The notes under the pieces were generated by a model. That model was not told the DNA's origin. It searched no databases and worked only from the letters and a program-made list of their open reading frames with translations. A DNA stretch of 64,000 nucleotides. Source: Pseudorasbora parva (lineage: Eukaryota; Chordata; Actinopteri; Cypriniformes; Gobionidae). The stretch spans positions 7,735,233-7,799,232 of the forward strand of contig NC_090172.1 in the NCBI RefSeq assembly GCF_024679245.1, read 5' to 3'. A program made the position numbers and the translations under genes. Positions 47,390 to 63,113 of the stretch are shown here, one piece after another; the stretch's first letter is position 1; every line of letters begins with the position of its first letter.

Positions 47390-48765
47390 TAATGTCTATG
47401 TGGTGCTTTTACAGTATCAGTCTCAATTGCTAAAACAATAAAACCCATTGGCTGAACAAAGTTCTCAGTTGCGTGAACTCATTTAGCTAATTGTGCAGTC
47501 TGTTGTCAATACCTTAAACCATTTCACAAAACACATTCTGCACTCTAATACACACGTCATCCATATACTGGTAAACTCAAGTGGCAACAATCAAATGCAA
47601 ATGTAGAACAAATGTCATTGATTGAACACAATCACTCAAAATTGATGTAACCCGTTTCAAATGATGAGACACAACCAATATTGTAGGCTGTATACTGTAC
47701 AGTGAAAAAATTGTATATTGCCCTGAACATTTTGCTTTCCATTTGGTAACAGTACTGACTGCTCAATATATTTTGACTGGTTGCAGGTTCATATCAGCAA
47801 AGAACAAAAATTACAGTATCACAGAGACCAAGGGCAAGTTTGTGAGATGCAGTATTGTAAAAATAAGCCCGATCTAATGGAAATGCATATCTATAGCACA
47901 AATTGTATTTATTCTGCGATTTCTATGCCAAAATAAATTTTTATGTGCAAATGTTACAGTTTTTGCGTGCATATGTTACACACTTTATAATGTTATGTAC
48001 ACACTCCACACAACTAACCTACCCAATGATGTGGCAATACAAATCACACGTGGCTTATAAATTGCACAATAAATAATTTGTGTGTGTTACATCCACATAT
48101 CCACATTCCACACCACTAAACCAACCCAAGCTGGTTACATGCACTCACCCCACACCACTAAACGTACCCGATGGGGTGACGATGCGTAAAATCACAAACA
48201 AATTGCAAAAAAGTCATTTCTGACCAATTTTGAGCTACTCTGATATAACGTGTTTTCATTCATTAAAAGATAATGACGGAAAAATATGACATTTGTTTTG
48301 AGATTAAAATGTAAAGATTAAAATGTTTTGAACTGTGTTTTCTATTTTTTGGTGCGTTGTTTACTGACAGGTTAATGGTGTATATCATTTTGATCATTTT
48401 GATTTTGAACACATGTAAAACTGTTTTGAGGCGAAAGTTTCATTTTGCCAGAGAAGTCAGAGGTTTTGTAAATAGTGCTTGAAGATGAGGTTTTGTGCTT
48501 AATGTTTTCAGAAAATGGAGCAAGGTTTCAAAAATAGTGTTTTATAGCAATTGAGACAAACTGTAATATGTATGTGTAAATTCATAAGTCAACACCTGAG
48601 TATTTTCTCCTTAAAACTGAAGTGAACCAAAGACAGCTTAAAAAACGTGGTTTGACTTCACCGGTGTTTCTGTTGTCACAAACTATTTTGTAACCAATTA
48701 CGTCAACTTGTGGGTGGACTTCAGCATATCATTAAATATACTCTGAAGCAGGAGTCTCAAGAAAA
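47390..48765 (+). repeat. Dispersed repeat, copy interrupted by the 47412-48563 element
   Basis: The flanks 47390-47411 and 48564-48765 correspond to consecutive sequence at 14265-14480. Confidence 0.7.
47412..48563. mobile_element. TA-flanked mariner-type non-autonomous element (1152 bp)
   Basis: The left end CAGTATCAGTCTCAATTGCT and the complement of the right end CAGTTTGTCTCAATTGCT are inverted, with TA on both sides (47410-47411 and 48564-48565). TA duplications are the hallmark of Tc1/mariner. There is no transposase frame. The paralogous repeat at 14265-14480 shows the site without the insertion. Confidence 0.88.
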
Positions 48766-48811
48766 GCCAGATTATCCAGGTATATGATCCAGGTATATGT
48801 ATAGGTATACA

Positions 48812-48968
48812 CAGTGGCGTAGCACCAAATTTTGGGCCCTGGGTACAAACCATCTTGCTGGTCCCCCGTACCATATATGTGTATGTATAGAAAACTGACT
48901 TCTAAGGGCCCCCCTGCCTCGGGTCCTGGTTACTCGGTACCCTTTATCCCCCCAGTCCGACGCCCCTG
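48812..48968. mobile_element. Short hAT-like element (157 bp) with GGTATACA duplication
   Basis: Starts CAGTGGCGTAGC and ends CGACGCCCCTG, with GGTATACA exactly duplicated (48804-48811 and 48969-48976). CAGNGGCG ends and an 8-bp target duplication fit hAT. Confidence 0.85.
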
Positions 48969-48976
48969 GGTATACA

Positions 48977-49432
48977 CATAATTAACTGTTTGATAATGTA
49001 GTCAAGCAAAAGTCAATCACCTTTATGTGTCCAACATTGTAAAGAGGATAACATTATGCAGCGTTTACTGTGTACATTGTGAGTGAAGAGAGGGCTAATT
49101 TGCATATTCATGGTCCATTTATACTAAGTGCAGCATGGGTGTAGAGTTACATTCAAGTTATTTTATGGCAGGGAAGAGGGAAAAAAAACAGGAAAAAAGC
49201 GTTTAAATAAGTAATTTTGGTGATCAAAGATGAGTTTTAAGGGTTACATTTATTGACTACAGAGGGACTTTAAAAAAAAAAAGTGATCCACAAGGAAGTG
49301 TCAGAGCTGCTGTGAGGAAATGGGCTGTTCTTCCTCCTCAGGCAATGTGGAAGACAGTTTCTTCTGCCAGCAAGCAGCTTGGAAGGGTTAAGAGCGGGAC
49401 GGGACTACAGGGGTGCCAGCCCTCATGCTCTG

Positions 49433-49435
<3 letters not shown>
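48977..49435. other. No gene seen
   Basis: No recognised feature. Confidence 0.35.
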
Positions 49436-49469
<34 letters not shown>

Positions 49470-49512
49470 TGTGTGAGAGAGAGAGAGTGAAAAGCTGCGT
49501 GACGACCCCTCT

Positions 49513-49542
<30 letters not shown>
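49436..49542 (+). repeat. Two (GT)n microsatellites
   Basis: GT arrays at 49436-49475 (followed by a short GA array) and 49515-49542, separated by about 40 bp that include GACGACCCCTCT. Confidence 0.95.
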
Positions 49543-52722
<3,180 letters not shown>

Positions 52723-52771
52723 AGGGGTCTAGTCCATGCCTCAAAGGGTCAGGGCTGTTTTGGCAGCAAAA
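52723..52771 (+). mobile_element. Short Tc1 3' relic
   Basis: AGGGGTCTAGTCCATGCCTC and GTCAGGGCTGTTTTGGCAGC match the C-terminal coding end of the Tc1 at 27531-27583. Confidence 0.75.
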
Positions 52772-53499
52772 GGGGTACTTCACACACCAATGAAATCACT
52801 TGCCCAGCACGGCACTGCCCCCACAGTCATTTAGATTTTTTTTTTTTGTAATAAAACCATTTAGTTCAATTAGAGAATAGACATTACAATTAAAAACTGA
52901 ATGTGTTTGCTCAATTCAGCGTGAGCCGAACGACAGTCACAGCACAGATCAGCAGCAGGAGTCATTTATCACGTGGCGAGAGTGAGGCGAACTGACTGCC
53001 ACCTGACTGACAAGACCAGTGAAGGGAATAACGGCGTTATAGATAAATGGTGTTACTAACGGCGTTCATTTTTTCAGTAACGAGCAATCAAACAAATGAC
53101 TGTTTAAACCGTTACAGCGTCGTTACCGTTACTGAGAATAAAATGCGGCGTTACTATAATTGAGCTCACTGAAAGTGGTTTTCATCCGAGCAGGCTTTCT
53201 GTCAGCCGGACCTGACACCTGCGTATGTGTGTGTGTGTGCGCATGTGTGATGGGGGTGGGTGTTGTGATACACATAACTGATTATGATAGGTGGGTGGGA
53301 GACGACCAAAACTGATGATGATTCATGATTGGTAGAGTTCACACACACAAGCATATGTGCAGTCGCTGTCACACACACCAACGCCAAAGACCAAGAGGAG
53401 TCAGAGCAATGGCAAGTCCAACGACTTAAAAGGTAGCTTTTGCAAACTGCAAGTATAAGCTATACTTTTCCCTCATTGAGGTGAAAAGTAAGAATGTTC
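52772..53499. other. No gene; small repeat pieces
   Basis: 52880-52920 resembles part of the TTAA element at 5552-6329. Short GT and CA stretches at 53226-53245 and 53341-53350. Confidence 0.4.
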
Positions 53500-53853
53500 A
53501 GTCTTATATAGACAGGTGTGTGGCTTTCCTAATCAAGTCCAATCAGTATAATCAAACACAGCTGGACTCAAATGAAGGTGTAGAACCATCTCAAGGATGA
53601 TCAGAAGAAATGGACAGCACATGAGTTAAATATATGAGTGTCACAGCAAAGGTTCTGAATACTTAGGAGCATGTGATATTTCAGTTTTTCTTTTTTTAAT
53701 AAATCTGCAAAAATGTCAAAAATTCTGTGTTTTTCTGTCAATATGGGGTGATTTGTGTACATTAATGAGGAAAAAAAAAGAACTTAAATGATTTCAGCAA
53801 ATGGCTGCAATATAACGAAGAGTGAAAATTTTAAGGGGGTCTGAATACTTACA
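53500..53853 (-). mobile_element. Single IR/DR end of a Tc1-family transposon
   Basis: GGTTCTGAATACTTAGGAGC (about 53652) and GGGGGTCTGAATACTTA (about 53836-53852) are the inner and outer direct repeats of one terminal repeat. No matching opposite end or transposase is present, so this is a lone terminus. Confidence 0.65.
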
Positions 53854-54020
53854 TGGGCAACACTTCTAGGGCAAGATTTAAGCAAACAAACATTGGGCAG
53901 CAAATAATTCTGCAAACACCAGTAAACCGACTAGTGCAAACCTTAGTAAATACCTTGCATGATTCATTTAACCCTTTCGCATGTACGATCGCACCGGTGT
54001 GACCAATTAGACATATTTGG

Positions 54021-54880
54021 TAGGGGTGTTCGATTCCAGGTTTTTTGAGTCGACTCCTCGATTCCATTTACTTTACATCAAAACAGGGTCAGAAATAAGA
54101 CAAAATTGCAGTTGTTACACACTTAAATCATTTACCCCCCAACAGAAAGCCTAAAAAATCTCCTTATTTAAATCGCACACTTTTAGCGTGACCCTCCAAA
54201 TTAGTCCAATTTAGTCATGACTGGACGAGTGGCCATCAATGCTTCTACCTAGCTGTTGCCGATACCTAATTTTAAAGAGGAAAAAGTCATGAAAAAAGCC
54301 GTTGTCAAAGTGATGGCGCTAAACACACATGATCATGGTCTTAAAAGGTGAGTTCAAGATACTAAATACTAAAATACATACAATACTGTACACTTATTGA
54401 TGTTTCTTCTTGATGTGCGTTTTTTTATGATTTATGGTTAGTTTAATGATTATGAAGACAAGGTTAACCACGAATGGAAAACCAAATCTATATTTATTGA
54501 ATTAATATACCACGAATTAAACTAAAGCTAGGAGGGAGGAAGCCTGTGTATAATTACAAACTAAAGTCGCTGTGACCGTTTTCTATTTCTAAAGTAAGCT
54601 CTTAAATAAATGTGTGTGACAAAGTTTCTGTGACAGCTCTCTGACGCGGTGTATCATGTCAGCGTCTGAATTCCTCACTTCATTTCATTCACTCCTTGCT
54701 TATAGTGCACTCAACTGCCATTCACTTTATAGGGATTAGAGAACCAGTAAACAAGTGAGCAATTTTGGACGCAGCAACAGAGTCGACACCAAGAGTCGAT
54801 TCCTAAGCTGGAGTCGACCCGACTCTGGGGCTATTCAGAGTCGAGGAATCGACTCTTTTGGAGTTGACTCACCATCACTA
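54021..54880. mobile_element. hAT-like element with ATATTTGG duplication (860 bp)
   Basis: Starts TAGGGGTGTTCGATTCC and ends GTTGACTCACCATCACTA. ATATTTGG is exactly duplicated (54013-54020 and 54881-54888). Subterminal GAGTCGA motifs occur in both orientations near both ends. No transposase. Confidence 0.85.
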
Positions 54881-54989
54881 ATATTTGGATCACGGGTCAA
54901 ACCACCAAACTGCTGATATCACGTGACTTTGGCGATCTGAATCATGAATTGATACGCTGATTCATAATGTTCGAAGCTTTGTTTTGAAA

Positions 54990-55289
54990 TCGGCCCATCA
55001 CTATATAAGTCGTTATTTAGTTTTTTGCGCACAAAAACTATTGTCTTCATAAAATGATTGTAGAGTCACTGTAGTGAGATGGGCTTTGTAACGACGTCTT
55101 TAGTGCCTTTATGGGTCTTGAGAGAGGAAATGACATTGGTGTCAATAAAGGCCTTTCTGAGCCATCGGATTTCCACAAAAATATCTTAATTTGTGTTCCG
55201 AAGATGAATGGAGGTCTTACGGGTGTTGAACGACATTTGGGTAAGTAATTAATGAGAGAATTTACATTTTTGGGTGAACTAACCATTTA
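54990..55289 (+). repeat. Dispersed DNA repeat ending TTTTTGGGTGAACTAAC
   Basis: The end matches the complement of AGTTCACCCAAAAATG near 59631 and the copies at 61370 and 62405. A very common fish repeat terminus. The left boundary is uncertain. Confidence 0.6.
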
Positions 55290-55489
55290 ACAAATTTGTG
55301 AATATTTTTAATAAAAAAGGAAAATTGAAGTGAAAGCGGATCATCAATCATACAGCACTGTTGTGACTGTGGTATGTCCCGTGACAAGCAATGACACGTC
55401 ACCAAACAATAAAGTGATAAATAATGGTCACTTTGAAAACTCGTGCTGTGGGCTCAGCCAGAATATTATACATGTACGTGTGAAAGGGT

Positions 55490-55900
55490 AAATCAATCAA
55501 TCAATCAACTTTATTTATATAGCACTTTTACAATCACGATTGTGTCAAAGCAGCTTCACAGTGTCAAACAGGATAATATTGCGACAAAATTAAATTTGGC
55601 TGTACAGTCGTACTGGAGAAAACAGTGATGTTATCAGCTTATTTTAATTTATCATATGGCGACAATGTTGTCAGATCAGTATTATAGTTTATAGAATTAA
55701 ATAAGACCTAATTCACACATTTTATTTGTATAATAAGTTGAATAACTTTAATCATATTTTTAGTGTCCCCAACTGAGTATGCCAAGCCAAAGGCGACAGT
55801 GGCAAGGAACCAAAACTCCATCGGGGCATGATGGAGAAAAATAAACCTTGGGAGAAACCAGACTCAGTCCGGGTGCCAGTTCTCCTCTGGCCTATTAACA
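55490..55900 (+). repeat. Common teleost dispersed repeat
   Basis: Starts with ATCA units then CTTTATTTATATAGCACTTT and CAAAGCAGCTTCACAGT; after an AT-rich middle, GGCGACAGTGGCAAGGAACC and ACCTTGGGAGAAACCAGACT. I know this block order from many fish sequences, but I am not sure of its class. Confidence 0.6.
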
Positions 55901-57879
<1,979 letters not shown>

Positions 57880-58666
57880 CACTGTAAAATTTACGACAAC
57901 CGTTTTTTGCAGCTGTTGTTGCCAGAACTTTACCGTAAAAAAATACGACAGTAACATTTTATATTTTACAGGACAGCACTTAGTTTACTGTCTATTTTTC
58001 AGATCAAAACTGAATAATTTATATTATATTATAATAATTATAATAATAATAGAATATTATTATAACATTATAATAATTACATGTACACTATAACAATTTT
58101 TTAATTTATGGTAAAACAGTTTAACACGTTAAATTGAAATACTAATATCCATTATGTACCTTGGATATATACTGATGAGAGTCACACGATTAATCAAAGC
58201 TCAACACAAGCAGCTTTTAAGGAGGTCAACATTCATATAGAGAAGGTGAACATTCACACACTAAACACCATCATGGTAACAAACATGACATTGAAAAAAA
58301 TTATAATGTAATAAACATTAATTTTAACTACATTAGATGTGACATAAATCCCTAATATACATAACTGATTAGAAAAAAACGAAGAAGAAACAATTAATTT
58401 AACGAAAATACATCAAATGTGAATTGTTATTCAGGGAATTCTGGGAATGTTAAGTTATGTTTTTTTCACTGTAAATTACACGATGTTCTTTTACACTTCT
58501 AAAAACTGTAAATGTAACGTATTTTCCTGTAAAATATCATTAAATGTAAGGTTAGATCTATTACAGTTATTCACCGTATATAGTACAAAAATGTTCCGTT
58601 AACCAATTAACTGTTTTTCACCGTAGCATTTTTACAGTCTTTTACTGTTATTTATTTTTTACAGTG
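57880..58666. mobile_element. Non-autonomous element with CACTGTAAAA ends
   Basis: Left end CACTGTAAAATTTACG and right end TTTTTTACAGTG are inverted. Many internal ACTGTAA/TTACAGT motifs occur in both orientations. The ends are like those of the 193-bp foldback at 42886-43078. Confidence 0.6.
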
Positions 58667-59627
58667 GGCACAACTGTATACTGTAAAAAAAACTATTTAA
58701 ACCAAAGATTACATTTTTCAAGAAAAGGCTATTTCAGTCTTTCATAAATGCAATATGCTACTATGTTTATTTGTAATAAATGTACATGCAGATTCTTTTT
58801 TTCAGTGTATATGTGGGCCAACTTATATCCATTTTATGTTTTTTAATCATAGTAATGGATCCAGCTTTATGAGCATGTAGATTCTCCCAGTGTAAATGAA
58901 AGCAATACATAATAATATGATTATTATTACACACCCTATTCTCAAAGTAAATACCACACAAGTACACTACAGAATACAGTGGAAATTACATGTTCATTTC
59001 CTTCCAATCACAATATTTAATCATTATCATATTCTATCTAAATCATACCACCAGCCCATGAAAAGATTCAGCATCTGATTAGCTCAACCCAAACAAGCAA
59101 TCTCTATAAGCACCAATCTTACTGAAAAAAGCAAGAACTTATAATGCGCATCATTTCCACTGATCCGAAAATAAGCCTGTTCAATAACAGGCCAAAGAGC
59201 ATCCAGAATATGGGCATGATGGATGTGTTCCTGCGCAGATAAAAAACACAGTTCTCCACATATCATGAACCCTTTGAATTACATTATTGAAGCATCAGGG
59301 ATTGATGTGCCATAATATCAAGGTCCTTCTTTCCAATACGCAATTTTGATATTTGTCTTGCCAAGTCATGATGTCAGGACTGAAATTGGTTATACGCCCA
59401 CTCGTACACTGCAGATTCCTGTTTCATCTGTGTCTCTCTGGTGTCCATGTGAATGTGATTCATTCTTACTTTTTCTTCGGTCTCTTCAGTATATACGAAC
59501 AATATAGTTGAGAGTCTTAGTTGTGTGATGGGATCATAAGGTGATGAGGTTTAAGGAGTACTGCGATATTTTATGAAAAGATGAAACAATCATCACAACA
59601 AGAAGCTTCAGAGCTGAGCAAGCATTA
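58667..59627. other. No gene seen
   Basis: No recognised feature. Confidence 0.4.
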
Positions 59628-59879
59628 AAAAGATAGTTCACCCAAAAATGAAAATTAGATGTTTATCTGCTTACCCCCAGTGCATCCAACATGTCAGTGT
59701 GTCTGTTTCTTCAGTAGAACACAAATTAAGATTTTTAACTCCAACCGTTGCTGTGTGCCAATCATATAATGGTGTGAATAGGTAACAGTTCTATGAGAGC
59801 AAAACATACAAACAAAAAAACATGCTTAGGCAACGTGCACAAAAACCCTGCTGCTCCTGATGACACACTGATTTCTTAA
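59628..59879 (+). repeat. DNA repeat terminus and start of a foldback unit
   Basis: AGTTCACCCAAAAATGAAAA at about 59635 is the common fish repeat terminus. From about 59820 the sequence matches 62425-62484 and, inverted, 61307-61372. Confidence 0.6.
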
Positions 59880-61018
59880 AGGGGGGGTGAAACACTCAGT
59901 TTCAGTCAATCTCATGTCAATCTTGAGTACCTATAGAGTAGTATTGCATCCTTCATATCTCCGAAAAGTCTTTAGTTTTATTATATTTGTAAAAGAAATA
60001 TGAGCTGTACCGAGTCTTTCCGGAAAAAAACGAGCGCCTGGAGGCGTATCATGTGGGCGGGGCTAAAGAATGACGAATGCACAAAGCGGTGACGCCTCAA
60101 GCGTGGAGAAACCCTAGCTATCATCTCAGCTAATAGATATGTTCCAGAATCTAATTCGGAGGCTGAAATAGAAACAGCAACAGCAGGACGTCCGTCTCTG
60201 TGGTATGTACTGTATTTAGTGGCCTGTCAACATTTGTTTTTACTCTCAGTTTATGAGGACATGATTCGGTTTATGGACTATTGTTTGCGACCAAACTTTA
60301 GTAGCAAGCAAAACAGTTTTGCACGTCAGACTAGTGTAACGTTCGAACAGCAATGAAGTCCGTTAGCGCATTTGAATGACGAAGCACGCGATCGTGTCGT
60401 TTACTGATGTTTACTCACGCGACGATAAGCAACAGCACAAACATTTGAAGCAGTTTCACTCACCGGCTGCTTCCAAAGCAGGAGCGAACCTTTATCGCTG
60501 GGACCGCTCCGTCAAAAACACACTTCTTGGATTGTGGAGATCCACTTTGCGATGCGACTGAAGCATTTCTGCGTTCAAATCGGTTCAAATGCATCGCTGC
60601 CTTCCCGGAATGCTGTGTAGAAGCGTTGAAGTCGCTTAATGTCAAAGTGGAGGAATGAAGTGGAGCGCGGCGCGGACTATAACCGACATTAGTGTTCACT
60701 GACGACTGGATCTGCAGCTGAGCGAGTGTTTACGGGCATTTCCTCTCTCGCTTTAGTCACGCGCGCGCGCACCCTACCGGGAGAAGAGCCCGTACGGCCC
60801 ATACAAGGACCTTCCGATCTATTAACGTCAAGTCGACCCATACTCGAAAAAAACTCTCCGAAACTTGTGAGAAACCGGAAGGAGTATTTTTAACACAGAA
60901 ATACTCCATCAAACGTCCAACATTAGTTTTTGAAACTTTGTCTATGTTTAGGATGGGAATCCAAGTGTTTAACAGTGTAAAAAGCTCAGTATGCATGAAA
61001 CAGCATTTCACCCCCCCT
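59880..61018 (+). mobile_element. TTAA-flanked element, family P, copy 2
   Basis: Same termini and internal order as 32191-33320, same orientation. TTAA flanks at 59876-59879 and 61019-61022. The host sequence around it also occurs without the insertion (TTAA at 62481-62484 and, inverted, 61307-61310). The exon-like segment near 60137-60202 is open here (ESNSEAEIETATAGRPSLW) where copy 1 is frameshifted. Confidence 0.88.
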
Positions 61019-61215
61019 TTAACACACGAACCGATCGGTTTCTGTGAGAAACCCTATGTTATTTTTTTACCTCATATCCCGACAAGTCTCATCAAGTTTT
61101 CCCATCCTCTATTACTTCTGTCTGAAAAGGTCAAACTGCCGCGATCATAGAAATATATTATGTTGATGCCTTATTCGACCGATCCGCGCAGGCACTAATG
61201 AGGAATACATATACA

Positions 61216-61630
61216 TACACATACTGAAAGGGAACTTGCTGAGACACGTCGGGATACAAGGTAAAAAAATAACAGGGTTTCTTACAGAAACCGATCGGTT
61301 CGTGTCTTAAGAAATCAATGTGTCGTCAGGAGCAGCAGGGTTTTTGTGCACGTTGCCTAAGCAAGTTCCTTTTTGGGTGAACTAACCCTTTAAGAAATTG
61401 CTATCACTTTTATTGATCTCTGTAGGTTTTATTTAACTAAAATCAGGGAATGAATTAAGGCCCAAAATACTCACAGCAAAGTTATTTTTCTTTCTTCGCT
61501 TACAAAAAGAAGTTTGAAATACCTTTGCAGGGATAAACTGTTATTGAACATCCCAATCCAGTGTTAGGATGAATAATGTGCTGCTATGTGGATTGCTCTG
61601 CAATTCGGTCAAGTCCAGTCACAGTGGCCC
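61216..61630 (+). repeat. Inverted repeat, left arm (about 415 bp)
   Basis: Nearly identical to the reverse complement of 62153-62572. Differences are few: a short replacement near 61445-61455 and a missing CCAA near 61597. Confidence 0.88.
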
Positions 61631-61761
61631 TCATTTATCAATCTTGCGTAGAAACGGGCATATATGTTAGCGTAAGATTATGCTTACACTCCTCTCATCG
61701 CCTGATTTATGAAACTGTGCGCACCTCTGCAATTCAGGTGTACGCAATACCTGCCCTTGAT

Positions 61762-62153
61762 AAATGCCGCGGCTGAAAATGATTCATGAGTCATTAGAAT
61801 AACACGCCCATACATATTCAAGTCTCCGCCTCCCCCACGCCCTCATTTTACGCCATTAAGACGCAAAACTTCTCCGACGTGGAGATCGGGCGCATCTCAA
61901 TAATTTTACTAGTCCACTAGTCAGGGCACTGATTAGGACATAAGTCAATGGGCTGACTCCCTGATCAGTGCCCTGACTACTGAACTAGTGAGATGATTGA
62001 GACGCGCTCATCGAGACCATCACCAGGGAAGTGGAAAAAAACTAAATTGTTTTATTTGGGTGTTTATAGAGTGGGATTAAAGGCACCCACAAAAACAAAA
62101 TATGGGCCCAAATTACGAGTACCGTTAATAGTGTGGAGGTTGTGAAGCGCACT
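61762..62153 (+). repeat. Direct repeat, copy 1, with a 44-bp-arm hairpin
   Basis: Matches 62757-63113 in order. The hairpin arms are 61890-61933 and 61964-62007 with a 30-nt loop. The arms contain ACTAGTC, GTCAGGGCACTGAT and their complements with a few mismatches. Confidence 0.85.
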
Positions 62154-62572
62154 CCATTGTGGGCCACTGTGACTGGACTTGACCGAATTGCAGAGTTGGA
62201 GCAATCCACATAGCAGCACATTATTCATCCTAACACTGGATTGGGATGTTCAATAACAGTTTATCCCTGCAAAGGTATTTCAAACTTCTTTTTGTAAGCA
62301 AAGAAAGAAAAATAACTTTGCTGTGAGTATTTTGGGCCTTAAAACAGATTTTAGTTAAATAAAACCTACAGAGATCAATAAAAGTGATAGCAATTTCTTA
62401 AAGGGTTAGTTCACCCAAAAAGGAACTTGCTTAGACAACGTGCACAAAAACCCTGCTGCTCCTGACGACACATTGATTTCTTAAGACACGAACTGATCGG
62501 TTTCTGTAAGAAACCCTGTTATTTTTTTACCTCGTATCCCGACGAGTCTCAGCAGGTTCCCTTTCAGTCGTT
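62153..62572 (-). repeat. Inverted repeat, right arm (about 420 bp)
   Basis: Mirror copy of 61216-61630. The about 520 bp between the arms hold one copy of the direct repeat (61762-62153). Confidence 0.88.
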
Positions 62573-62756
62573 CACGTTTGACGTACGTCGGACTTAGACC
62601 AACGAATTGGGATCTGATCTCAGAGACCTATCTACTTCGAGTATATAAAAACGAGCCAATCGAAGATTGGTATGTGATCCTCACATTCCACGCTCTGCCC
62701 CGCAGGGTATAAATAGGAAGTGGAATGGCAGAGCAATGCTTTTTTTGGCGTAAGAT
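62573..62756 (+). promoter_or_regulatory. Promoter-like segment with two TATA boxes, repeat-derived
   Basis: GTATATAAAAACG (62641-62653) and GGGTATAAATAGGAAG (62705-62720) lie 65 bp apart, and a CGTACGTCGG-type palindrome lies near 62583. It probably belongs to a mobile element, perhaps an LTR, but no boundaries could be set. Confidence 0.35.
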
Positions 62757-63113
62757 AAATGCCGTGGCTGAAAACGATTGTCATTAGAATAACACGCTCC
62801 TATATATTCAAGTCTCCGCCTCCCCCACGCCCTCATTTTACGCCATGGACACACGGAAGACGGCAAAGACGCGAAACTTCTCCGACGTGGAGTTCTGGCG
62901 CGTCTCAATCATTTTACTAGTCCACTAGTCAGGGCACTGATTAGGACATAAGTCAATGGGCTGACTCCCTTATCAGTGCCCTGACTACTGAACTAGTGAG
63001 ATGATTGTTTTATTTGGGTGTTTAAAGAGTGGGATTAAAGGCACCCACAAAAACAAAATATGGGCCCAAATTACGAGTACTGTTAATAGTGTGGAGGTTG
63101 TGAAGCGCACTCC
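62757..63113 (+). repeat. Direct repeat, copy 2
   Basis: Same as copy 1, including the hairpin (62898-63007), but lacking the last AGACGCGC of the right arm and the segment after it up to GTTTTATTTGGGTG. Confidence 0.85.
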
